From Kuschelorhynchus macadamiae (taxonomy: Eukaryota > Arthropoda > Insecta > Coleoptera > Curculionidae), in contig JAUTXW010001311.1 in assembly GCA_030620095.1 (NCBI GenBank), positions 2,581,501-2,645,500 of the forward strand: a DNA stretch of 64,000 nucleotides, in the 5' to 3' direction. Made by a program: the position numbers and the translations under genes. The number at the start of each line of letters is the position of its first letter. Position 1 is the stretch's first letter. The notes beneath the pieces were generated by a model. It saw nothing but the letters and a program-made list of their open reading frames with translations, made no database searches and had not been told where the DNA came from. Below are positions 45,510-55,434 of this stretch, piece after piece.

Positions 45510-46059
45510 TATTATGTAGTTTTCAAAAGACTATGACACTGACACTGACAACTACTGTCTTGCAAAGAGAAAGGCGGGCATTTTACACAAAATACAAAAC
45601 TTGTGTTTTCATATCAATAAAAAGGAACGCTAAAATGGTTTTTGTACATTCTTAATATGAAGACCTAAATGGTAAATAAGTATTAGTGTGTTGTAGCGAA
45701 TTTTTGTAATCAAATAAATAGTTCAGTAACCAGAGCCACTTTCATGAATAATAATAAATTCGAAATAAATAAAATAAAAATAAATTTGAAAACACTTAAT
45801 ATTCCCGAAATAGTTGAAAATCACATGAACATTGGCACTCTCCTAAAGAATCCAAAAATTAAATAATATCCGGGGTGTTGCATTTGAAATAAGAAAGTTG
45901 GCATTGACCACTGTTACAGGACACACCCTGTATAAAAAGTTTTTATTGGAGAAAATGAGCAACTAAAAATACCAATCGACGGGTCCAAGCGCGTCCATTT
46001 ATTTATTATCGAATTTATTCCATTTTGCTGATACACACTGTAAACACACACACACTATA

Positions 46060-46062
<3 letters not shown>

Positions 46063-46110
<48 letters not shown>
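46063..46110. repeat. (TA)n microsatellite
   Basis: TA run just outside the right end of element P2-A. Confidence 0.95.
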
Positions 46111-46111
<1 letters not shown>

Positions 46112-46261
46112 GAATACAATTTTATGTCCATAAATGGACACAACGAAATCAATCTTGCACGTTTTAAAGTGAAAAAAGTAGATTTTTTTAAATACGTCCA
46201 CTATGTTTTTTATTTATGTAAATGATCATAAAAATAGAAAATCTCAATTATTTCTTGAATA

Positions 46262-47632
46262 CACTCAAAAAAACTATAGGAGGCCATGGAATGGATAATA
46301 TTTCTACTTGCATAACTATAGTCCTAATTTTATTCTATATTTATTCATTGCAATGTTAAATTTAAAACCAATATTGAAAATTAATATTACAACCTTCTTG
46401 AGTAACATAGCTATCAGCAAATAAGAACAGATAACACAACAACAGATTAAATGGAAATAGAAAAAGCAGGTAAAATTTAAAACAAATGACTATATAATTG
46501 ATTTTCCACATACTGTCCGTTTTCCGCTATACACAATACACAGTTTATATCGATCTTGAATATTTGCTACAGCGTTTCGGACTGCGTCACTATTATTAAG
46601 ACTAATAAATTCTTCACAATTTTTTTGTTTTAATTCACCTACAGAATATTTGTTTTGATTTTTGCACACTCTATCTTTAAGTGTGTCCCATAAAAAATAA
46701 TCTGAGGGTGTCAAATCGGAACTTCGCGGCGGATATGGAATCACACCGTTACTATATATATTTAAATTAAATTGCTCGATTAAAAATGCTAATATCTTCT
46801 CCACAGTGATATGGAGCATTATCTTGTTGATATACCAAGTCCACACAAATATGTCAAAAAAGGTTTAAAAATGTTGTTATCTATTATGCGGTCGTTTATA
46901 ATACCACACCACATTTTAAAACTTTGATGTTCTTGTCTTTGAATTTGCATTGCCAAATATTTATTTGTCTCAGAATAGTAGTGAGTCTTTTTTTTGTTCT
47001 ACATTCTGTCCAAAGAATTTTATTTTAAATCCCGCTCTCAAACTGCAGGTCCATCGTTTGCATACAAAAATCCAGTCTGATAATCAGCTTCACTTAAAAA
47101 TTGAACTGGAAGAAACTTATATGGGGATATTTTGTTTTCTTTTAATACTCGATGTATGCTGGTCTCGAAAAAATTCAAATCACTTTGTGCATCTCTTAAA
47201 GAGTTGGTAGGAGATTCAATGAAATATAATAAAACCTCCATTTGAAAATCTTCAGAGACGACTGAATGGTCTTTTTCTTTTTTCTATGTTTCAAAACTCC
47301 ATGAGTTGATAAATCACTGCAAATTTTGTCGAAAATTTTTTTGTTTGATATCCTTGTTATGTGAAATATTCGGCAATACGCTCTCGAACGAATTTTTAAT
47401 ATTTTCTATGTAACGGTTATATAAATTTAGTCGCTCTTGACTTGAATATTGAGCCATTTTTTAAAATAGAACAAGTAAACACCGATGTAAGGATACGTTT
47501 CTAAAGTCTAATTATTTTAAATTTAAATGATTTCAATAAAACAACAACCACTGAAAACTCAAATAAACTGAAAAACTGTCAAATTTAAAACAATAGATAT
47601 ATTATCCAATCCATGGACTAGTTTTTTTTGAG
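46262..47632 (-). mobile_element. Mariner element P2-M, typical length, TA-flanked
   Basis: 1371 bp with TA at 46260-46261 and 47633-47634. Terminal inverted repeats: cactcaaaaaaactat, then ccatggaatggataatat on the left; ctcaaaaaaaactagt, then ccatggattggataatat on the complement of the right. One transposase gene on the minus strand fills it, the classical mariner layout. Confidence 0.85.
46490..47459 (-). pseudogene. Mariner-type transposase relic in P2-M
   Basis: Starts at 47459 with MAQYSSQERLNLYNRYIENI. The second helix-turn-helix is at 47241-47040: VLLYFIESPTNSLRDAQSDL, then SIHRVLKENKISPYKFLPVQ. The C-terminal half is at 46846-46490: IPYPPRSSDLTPSDYFLWDT, LKDRVCKNQNKYSVGELKQK and the end IQDRYKLCIVYSGKRTVCGK. 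The region of the second catalytic Asp reads WYINKIMLHITVEK where relatives have WYQQDNAPYH-like text, i.e. the Asp is lost through a frame change. The middle (first Asp) is also shifted. Overall length matches a full-length transposase. Confidence 0.8.
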
Positions 47633-48249
47633 TATGCAGCATTAGAATATTTAAGAAATAATTGATAAATAAAAATAAATAAAATAAATTTTAAATTGCG
47701 ATTTTCTTTGTAACCATTGAATTTAGGTATAGAATATATATGACAAGATAGGTATTTTTATGATCATTTGCATAAATAAAAAACATAGTGGGTGTTTTAT
47801 TTAAAAAAATCGACTTTTTTCGATTTAAAAAGGTGCAAGATTAATTTTGTAGTATGTCCACCTTCTATAGGTGTCGACAAAAATTTTGTATTCCGTATAT
47901 GCATTCATGCTTTGTCAACTGGATATTACCACCCAAACGCCTAATTTTAGATTTTTGCTATTTTTTATAGGAAACTACGCAGAAATCGACCATAGTTTAA
48001 ATTGGTAAGTTATATTTATTTTTGACAAGGAATCAAATAATGAACAAAAATACAGGGTGCCCTATTTAAAAATTTTATAGTTGATGTTGTCCCAGCAAAA
48101 TCTGGACACCTTGTATAAATGGAAACTTTGTATTTTAAAAAAAAATTCAAATTTAAAGACACTTTTGTATGAAACTTTTTTTCGGATTTCCAGGACAACA
48201 ATAAAGTAAAATAGAACTACCCGTTGCAGTGTGTTTATTATATCAGTTT

Positions 48250-48345
48250 AAATAGGGACCCTGAAAAGTAAAGATATGGAAAAATTTCGAAGGGTTATTT
48301 TTTCATGATTGCAATACTGTACTTTCAGGAGGAAAGTAAAAACTC
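48250..48345 (+). repeat. Dispersed repeat R1, tail fragment
   Basis: agggaccctgaaaagtaaag, then cgaagggttattttttcatg and ggaggaaagtaaaaac. Confidence 0.7.
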
Positions 48346-49018
48346 TTTTTATTTGGAGAACCAAGGAATATATTTTTTTAGAAAAAATGGTTCTGGCCAT
48401 AGATAGGTGGCAACTTCCGTTTTCTAAAGGAACAACCCTGTGTGTTATTGCATTTTTGTATTTTCCTAAACATTCTAAATACTAATTCTGTTGTTTCCTA
48501 CCTAACTTCATCAGTTTTCGAGAAAATAACGCTTGAAAATTGACATTTTTAACCATTTGAAGCTCTATAACTCCTAAACAATAACTTGGAACGAAAGGGA
48601 TTGCACTCTCTTATCTTAGTTCTTAGTTATTTATCTCCTGACACCAATTTTCATTTTGACAGAAAATGTCAAATTTGGATACCTTCTGTCAAACAGAAAA
48701 TTTAAGTGGGAAAATAAATAATTAAAAACTAAGATAGGAAAGGGAAATCCATTTTGTTCCATGACTTTAAAATGTCAGAAATGTTAATTTTCAACCAGCA
48801 TTTACTTGAAAACAGTTGAATAGAGGTATAGGAAACATCACAGAAAAAGTATTTCTCCATAATAACTGTTTTATTTGATTTACCCGGATGCACAATTTTT
48901 GATTAGGAAGATTGTTTAGATTTTAGTTTATTTTAGTAAATGGCAAGCATATTGAAACAATTTAGTCTAATTTAATCTTTTTCATTATTATTACCTTTAT
49001 TGATTAATATTTTGACAG
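48346..49018. other. Unassigned, ending in a splice-acceptor-like tract
   Basis: AT-rich; pyrimidine-rich stretch and AG at 49017-49018 precede the exon-like sequence. Confidence 0.3.
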
Positions 49019-49194
49019 ACAGATTATATCAGGAATCGGGAGTTAATTGTGATTTGCAATTGGAAAAGCGAAGTTTGATCTTAAGTTTAGGACATTTATT
49101 ACGCATTCCCGAATTTCAGTCTCAGTTAGATTTTCGAGCCACCATTTTGAATGTTGTTTTTGGATTTCTTCTTCCAGTTGACAAGTTGATTTGT
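49019..49194 (+). CDS. Possible host internal exon, helical repeat-like protein
   Basis: Acceptor TTTTGACAG ends at 49018, donor TGT/GTAAGT begins at 49195, and the frame between them is open. It reads RLYQESGVNCDLQLEKRSLI, then LSLGHLLRIPEFQSQLDF and RATILNVVFGFLLPVDKLIC. The composition (Leu-rich amphipathic helices) suggests an armadillo/HEAT-like protein, but I do not recognise the gene. Unlike the transposon relics it has codon-like base usage and proper splice sites at both ends. It could pair with the 15-codon exon at 43852. Confidence 0.4.
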
Positions 49195-49561
49195 GTAAGT
49201 TTCTTACAGTATTTTTTTTTCAAATAAGGACACGTATTTTTTATATTCCTTATTTAAGAGTTTATTAAATTTATTCACGAGAATTGTTTGTTGTAGTTTA
49301 TTTTTGGTTTGCGAAATTTTAGTTTTTAAGTTCTTATATTCATTATGATGTCGCTAATTAGTAGTTTAGTGCACAATTTAAAATCATTTAAAATATTTGA
49401 ATAAAATTTCTTTTTTTGGTTAGTTGCTGCGAATTTGATGATTCATTTTTATATTCAAAAATATTGGAAAAAGGTTTTCCGTTTTACATCTTCGCACAAA
49501 TAATCTGCTATTTTTTTGATCTGCTAACCTAAAGTAATGCCAACCAATCAAGAAACACACA

Positions 49562-49562
<1 letters not shown>
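49195..49562. other. Unassigned
   Basis: AT-rich; would be intron if the preceding exon is real. Confidence 0.3.

Positions 49563-49628
<66 letters not shown>
49563..49628. repeat. (TA)n microsatellite
   Basis: About 65 bp of TA directly before a PLE arm. Confidence 0.95.
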
Positions 49629-49633
<5 letters not shown>

Positions 49634-49634
49634 T

Positions 49635-50950
49635 TGTTTTAATTTTCTTGATTTAAGGTCATTGTAAAAACTTGACAGATATGCTTTAAATCATATATTT
49701 GTCAAAATACATACTGAAGTCCGATAACGTTTCGACCGCACCTTGGTCTTTTTCAAATCTAAAATGGAGAAAGACGTAGAATTTTAATTTGACATTTATA
49801 CATTAAATTGTTTTTATTTTAGTTTTTTTTATTATTACCTTAGAATGTTAATTATTAAAAAATGTACAATTTTTTTGGTGGTATTCTTATATGTACTTTA
49901 GTCTTTTTCTTAATTTTTTTAAAGTGGAAAGAGAATAAATATAAATTATACTTTTATGAAATGAATCCGTAATTGTAGGTTTAGCAGATCGTGCCATCAT
50001 GCATGCTCTCGGATCCTGAATACCGGAAAGAAGCCTTAAAAAAGGCCAAAAATGCTCTAAAAATAAATAACTATCCAGAACACCTTATAAATAAAATCAT
50101 TAAAAGTAGAATTCACAAATTTTATAACTCGAACAACATAAAAAATAATCAGACATCAAACACAACAAAATTTATCTCTTTACCTTTTATAATCGGTTTA
50201 TCCCAACCAATTAAAAATTACTTAAACAATATAATATTCAAACTTGTCACAAGGCTTCCAATCTACTCTCAAATAATTTTTCCAGATTAAAATCTAAAAC
50301 CCCAAAAAACAAAAAAGTAATGTAGAAGGGTAGTATGACAAAAAAAAACGAGACTGCTCTAACGAATTACGAAATTTCAAAAAGACATACTTTTGATTAT
50401 AATAATACCAAAATATTAAAATCGGAACCGCATACTAAAAAAAGAGAATTTCTTGAGATGGTCGAGATTCAAAAAATTAAAAATTTCATCAACGATAAGA
50501 AGGACGTCAACAACCTGAGTAAATTATGTATTTCAGTACTAGAATAACCAGCTGTGATAATGTTAACATAATATATGTATTATAATGTTTTTAAGAGTAT
50601 GTGTGTACGTGAAAATTGTGGCAATTTGTACATTTTTTAAATAGTTTTACGTTTTAATGTAAGATAAGATAAAAGAATAATTTATATTTATTCTCTGTCC
50701 ACTTTAAAAAATAAAGAAAACGACTAAAGTACACATAAGAAGAATACATAAGAAGAATTTATAATTTACCTTCTAAGGTAATAATAATAAAAAAAATAAA
50801 ATAAAAACAATTTAATGTATAAATATCAAATTAAAATTATACGTCTTTCTCCAATTTAGATTTGAAAAAAACCCAAGTATTTTGACAAATATATGATTTA
50901 AAGCATATCTGTAAAGTTTATACAATGACCTTAAATCAAGAAAATTAAAA
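49635..50950 (+). mobile_element. Short Penelope-like element with inverted ends
   Basis: Arms 49635-49950 (inverted) and 50670-50950 match over long blocks (gatttaaggtcattgta, catatatttgtcaaaata, gtacttt/aaagtac, gtggacagagaataaat-like). The left arm, on the minus strand, carries GACC/GGTC-GAAACGTT with a TTGAAAA core; in the right arm that motif is partly deleted. A C-terminal PLE coding remnant lies between. Confidence 0.75.
49991..50547 (+). pseudogene. PLE coding remnant: RT end plus GIY-YIG end
   Basis: First frame (49991-50290) reads LSDPEYRKEALKKAKNALKI, then NNYPEHLINKIIKSRIHKFY and TTKFISLPFIIGLSQPIKNY, the linker between RT and endonuclease in PLE proteins. The second frame (50335-50547) is the C-terminal end of the GIY-YIG domain: ALTNYEISKRHTFDYNNTKI, then REFLEMVEIQKIKNFINDKK. 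The catalytic GIY-YIG core between them, about 60 residues, is deleted around 50290-50335. The reverse transcriptase is missing. Confidence 0.75.
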
Positions 50951-51000
50951 TAGAAACATATACTTAAGCTGGCCAAAGAAAATTAAACCAATAAAAATTA

Positions 51001-51003
<3 letters not shown>

Positions 51004-51082
<79 letters not shown>
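51004..51082. repeat. (TA)n microsatellite between two PLEs
   Basis: About 80 bp of TA; one PLE ends about 55 bp upstream, the next begins about 20 bp downstream. Confidence 0.95.
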
Positions 51083-51086
<4 letters not shown>

Positions 51087-51099
51087 CGGATGAAAAAAT

Positions 51100-52450
51100 C
51101 TAATGTGTTTTCATTCTGGGTGTACATCCGTTCAATACTGTCGTTCTGAAAGGAACAGTTTTGCTGACGTTTCGCCAAAATCACATTTGGCATTTTCGAA
51201 GCTTTCTTTCACGCGTCCGACTAGAGACCTAAGTATTGATGACTGCGACGCTTCCTCTTATACCACCACCCGGTGCTCAATGTTATGTCTGAGTGGCCGT
51301 TGGTCGTTATTTATGTTTTCCGGATGGTGCTGTTGTTATTATGCTAATGATGCCTTGTGATTTTAGATTTGTCGATTATTGTCTTCCATACCGTTCGTAG
51401 TTTTAATGATTTATCCCTTTTATTCAAATCACCTTGTTTTTAATTCCTATGGCTTCTCGGATTATTATTGTCTTATAATGTTCTATATGGGCAATCCCCT
51501 ACACTCATCGAAATTTATTTTGTGGCCAGTCTCCAGGGAATGTAGGAATAGAGCTGACGTTGTTTGTTTGTTTCTGATGCTGAGTTTATTCCTTCCACTC
51601 TTGCTGATATTCACCTGTTGGTTTGCTCTACGTACATTTTTTCACAGTCCTGGCACGGAATGCTGTATACTCCGTGGTTTTCCAGTTTAATTTTATCTTT
51701 TGGGTAGTCTACCTGTAATTGTTTGTAGCTTGTGTATTATTTTTATGTTGTGTTTCCTAAGAATTCTTCCGATTCTGTCTGTTGTGCCTTTTACATATGA
51801 TAAGACCACTTGTTGCTTTCACGGTACATAATTTTTGTTGTTCGTTGTTCGGGAACCCTTTCTTTAACGCACTAAATATTAGATTAAGTTAATTTTGTCT
51901 TGGCTGTGTTTCGGTTAATCGCACGGATCTGGATCTTAGGGTATTGTCCACAGCTTGAATTTGTGCTGGGTGATGATGTTATGTTGCATTTAAATATCTT
52001 TCTGTATGTGTTGGTTTTCTATACACGGTGTGTTTGAAATGTCTGATATTCAATTTTGTGACCAGAACATCTAAAAATGGAAGTTTGTGGCTTTCCTCTA
52101 ACTGTAGAGTAAATTGTGTTCTAGGATGGATTGAATTTGCGTAAGTCAGACATTTTTCGAGCTCTGTATGTATAATCTGGGCTTTGAATTTGCTTTCTCA
52201 AGACCTCTTTTCTCAAGTATATCATTCATTTATCATTTTCGCGTTTTTATGTTGTTCCGCATTAAAACCAAAAAATTTAGAACTATTTTTTAAATATAAT
52301 TAATAGACTTTTTATGAGGAGTTCTAGCACATTTTCAGCCTCAATACAAGTCTCAGCGCCGTAAATATTATTAATAAAAACGTATGCGTGTATTGGGTTC
52401 ATCAAAAATACCCTCTCTCACGAACTTATCTAAATACTGGTTACGTGTGT
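51100..52450 (-). pseudogene. Penelope-like element, minus strand: RT 3' part plus GIY-YIG
   Basis: From high to low coordinates: TQFTLQLEESHKLPFLDVLV and KHTVYRKPTHTERYLNAT around 52140-51990 (RT block after YVDD), then AQIQAVDNTLRSRSVRLTE-like text. Next GTTDRIGRILRKHNIKII (about 51800) and the GIY-YIG domain HGVYSIPCQDCEKMYVEQTN (about 51690-51630), where GVYSIPC and MYVEQT correspond to the GIY and YIG strands. TSALFLHSLETGHKINFDEC follows, ending in SLKLRTVWKTIIDKSKIT near 51365. The 3' terminus at 51165-51210 has the TTTTGGCGAAACGTCAGC stem. Frameshifts and stops throughout; RT motifs A-C are not seen. Confidence 0.75.
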
Positions 52451-52980
52451 AAATATAACTGACAAATATTTTCTTTGTTTTACATTTGATTGATAAGAGG
52501 CCATTGAGTGTCGTTATACTTACTTATCACATGTCAGCTTATTGATTTTAACACGGCTTACGAAATAAAAGAAATTTTGTGTAATATTTATCTCGGTTCA
52601 TGTTAAATTATGTTAGGCACGTTAGATTATTGTAATATATGTATATAAATATGGGAAAAAATAAGTTTTCGTTCTGTCGTCAGTAAGTATACTGCCGGTA
52701 TATCCAAAAGGGAATAGTCAATTGCGCTTGGTATTATAATTTTAATAGTTACATTGTAATAGTTTTAATATATCTACTTTCCCGTAGCTGATTGACACTA
52801 ATATCATTTAAAATGTTTTGCTTTAGTTTTTAGTTTAGTTACTTTTGTTTATTCTGTCTAATGTATAGAAAAAAATGAATCAACAATTGTTAAACTTTTA
52901 GTAAGTTTATTTTGTATAACTATATTTTGTACTTCCACGTGCATAAAGCTACAAAATGCTGTCAAAAATTAAAAGATATA
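52450..52980. other. Unassigned
   Basis: AT-rich; may include decayed 5' PLE sequence. Confidence 0.25.
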
Positions 52981-53233
52981 TACAGGGTGATTCAAGATCG
53001 ATGGTAGGTAGGACCTGCTCTATTGATCTAAAATAATTTCAGCAATACAGTGTTGCCGCTTCTACCTAAAAGTCGTAGTAATTTTGTTATTTTAAAAGGA
53101 ACACCCTGTATATGGTCACTTTTTTGGAATGGAGGATAGATTTTTAATATTTTCCTTTGATACTTGAGATTTGGCTAGTGGTTTAAGTAAGTCCAGGGTA
53201 TTTAGTTTCAATATGCAAATCGAATCGATCATA

Positions 53234-55080
53234 CAGGGTGATCCAAAATTATTGCTAACTCCAATTATTATAAAAGAGGATAAACATGCGTTTTTTCTAA
53301 TGGATCATAATGTATATTATTTTAAAAACGGAAAGACAATTAAATTTGCTTTCAAATTATATAGCATGTTCCTATACCTAAAGTGTCGGCTTTTTCTAAA
53401 AAACACGAGTTTTACTGAATTTATGCGATTTGTCGGTTTTGTCACAGGTAGCCATGATAGTTCATTGCTAGGAGTCGTAAAACAATTAAATAGATGAAAT
53501 TGCATCATTATTGACATTTAGTAGATGACCTGGTTCGAACAGTGTAAAACGAATCCGAATAATAATGATTCAAATGAAGTTCACAAGAAGAGAAGTTGTA
53601 TTTAACATGGGCAATGTATAGCAATAATAGTGAGAGCTTGCAGAAAATATACCGTAATGTATCCTGATTTACCACAACTGAACGAAAGGAAGTTTGTGAA
53701 AATACAGAACAATTTCGGAAATTATGATACCAAATTAAAGACTTCTTATACTTTAGCGAAACCTGTAACTGCCGATGAAGATAAGGTTATAAATGTCTTG
53801 GGATACTTCCATGCAAATAAACAGACTTCAATTCGGTGGGCAGTGTCAAATTTAGGCGTATCGTACACATTAATCTAGCGAATTTTGTCCATGTACGATA
53901 TTCATCCATTCAAATAACTTTTGTGAAATACTTTTGCCTCGTATTCAAGGGAATCACAACTTTTTAAAAAATATTATTTGGACTAACGAGACTAATTTTT
54001 CAAGGGAAAAGAATTTTAATAAAAGGAGCACTTTTGTACCGATCAAAACCCTTATGCGACCAAAGACTGGGGTTTCAAAATAAATTCAGTTTTAACCTTT
54101 TTTTTTTTGTTTGTTACAAGAAGAAAAAATTAGTTTCCAAATTTATGAACTTTTAGATTTTGCAAAATACATACAAATATTGACATGTACTGTTAGTGAC
54201 TTCCTCGAAAATTTAACTCTCTATAAATATCGCAATTGTTGGTACCAACTTAATGGAGCACCGGCTTATTTCACTCAAGAAATATCTCAAGAACTATTCC
54301 AAATGTTCGAAAATCGCTGGTTTAGACGATTGGAACATTGGGATTGGCCAGCGAGGTCGCCCAGCCTCACGCCACTCACTGAACTTTTATTTATGGGGTT
54401 CTTTGAAAGAAAAAGTGTATGACAGCGGTTCAAAACAAGGAAGAATTACGGCAATGAGTAGTTCAGTGTATTGAAGAACTTGGTGCCAATGAAATTAGAA
54501 GAGCTACTACACACCGTGTTGAAAAGCACATTTTGAAATGTTTGGAGTGCAATGGCCAACACTTTCAACATTTACTAAAACAAAAATAATATTTTCCTGA
54601 CTCCTATCTGGCATGTTAATTTTATTACTACTTTTTCAAATTGTATAATTTATGAAATGGTTCCTTTCGTTAATTTGTGGTAATTCAAGTTATGTTACGT
54701 TAAATTTTCTGCAAATTTTCGCGATTATTTAATCACATTGCTCATATAAAATAAACAATTTCATAAGAACTTCATTTGAATGCGTTTTATTCGGATTTAT
54801 TTCATTCACTATTTTAAGACTCCTAACAACGAACTATCATGGCTATTTATGATATGGCAAAAACCTCAAATCTCATATATTAACTAAAAATCGTGTTTTT
54901 TAGAAAAACCTGACACTTTAGGTATAGATACATACTATACTATATACTATATCATTTAAAAGTAAATTTAATTGTCGTTCAGTTTTTAAAATAATATGCA
55001 GAGTGTTCCATTTGAAAAAAAAACCCATTTATGTCCTCTTTTATAAGTAATGAAGTTAGCAATAATTTTGAATCACCCTG
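53234..55080 (+). mobile_element. Mariner-like element P3-A with terminal repeats of about 350 bp
   Basis: TA at 53232-53233 and 55081-55082. Terminal inverted repeats 53234-53580 and 54770-55080 begin cagggtgatccaaaattatt / cagggtgattcaaaattatt and share tataaaagaggataaa/tataaaagaggacata, cctatacctaaagtgtc, ctaaaaaacacga and tagccatgatagttc. Its first 14 terminal bases match those of the outer palindrome P3. Confidence 0.9.
53560..54590 (+). pseudogene. DUF4817-type mariner-like transposase relic (in P3-A)
   Basis: Open stretches: CRKYTVMYPDLPQLNERKFV (53630-), TAKPVTADEDKV-like text, VLGYFHANKQTSIRWAVSNL and GVSYTLI, then a stop at 53876. FG-to-DE region: IIWTNETNFSREK, in which the first catalytic Asp has become Asn. 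Second acidic site: NCWYQLNGAPAYFTQEISQE, again Asn where relatives have QQDGAPAH. Third region: RLEHWDWPARSPSLTPL, with the Asp of SPDLTP also replaced. C-terminal IEELGANEIRRATTHRVEK and an end near 54590 follow in another frame. All three catalytic positions are thus damaged while the rest is well preserved. Confidence 0.8.
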
Positions 55081-55434
55081 TAGCTAAACACACTGGGCTT
55101 ACTTAATCTACTACCTAATTATCAATTATATATTAAGTAAAAGTACGGAAAAAATAAACTTTAAGTAAGGTCATGTTTTTTTATCGTCTAAGTTAAAAAT
55201 TAATTAATATTTCGTCGAAACGGGTAGAGATAGTTATAGGCAAGTATGAAGAGAAAATATTTAGAATTTATCAGCCATTCCAAAGTAACAATATACAGGG
55301 TGTTAACCCTGCATTGCTGAAAATATTTTAGATCGATAGAGCAGAGTTTATCCAAGAAACTAAATTTTCAGAACAATCCTTCCATCCGTTTTCCGTAAAC
55401 GTCTAGGCTACCATCGACCTTGAATCACCCTGTA

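Larger units (their letters stand above)
44368..46040 (-). mobile_element. Mariner-like element P2-A with long inverted repeats
   Basis: TA at 44366-44367 and 46041-46042. Terminal inverted repeats of almost 300 bp: 44368-44660 against 45780-46040, beginning cagtgtgtatcagc and containing, in the same order, gacgggtccaagcg/cttggacccgtcg, ctttttatacagggtgtgtc and a cgg-atattatttaatttttgg block. The transposase in the middle is deleted. Confidence 0.85.
44268..48087. repeat. Palindrome P2 (outer arms of a nested structure)
   Basis: Left arm 44268-44366 continues at 46043-46259; right arm is 47635-48087. Inverted matches: catcaactataaaatttt, then acaccctgtatttttgt, further in aatcttgcac, then actatgttttttatttatg, atgatcataaaaata and caattatttctt. 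After removing the two TA-flanked insertions the arms come together into a palindrome of roughly 0.77 kb. Confidence 0.75.
52983..55432. repeat. Palindrome P3 (outer arms), TA-flanked
   Basis: TA at 52981-52982 and 55433-55434. Arms 52983-53231 and 55083-55432 begin cagggtgattcaagatcgat and cagggtgattcaaggtcgat (complement). They share tctattgatctaaaata/tctatcgatctaaaata, acaccctgtatat and taagtaagtccag/taagtaagcccag. The inner element P3-A was inserted in the loop. Confidence 0.85.

Noticed and set aside
50945..51193. 82-codon minus-strand frame with a long IYIYIY run
   Set aside because: Translation of the (TA)n tract, not a gene.
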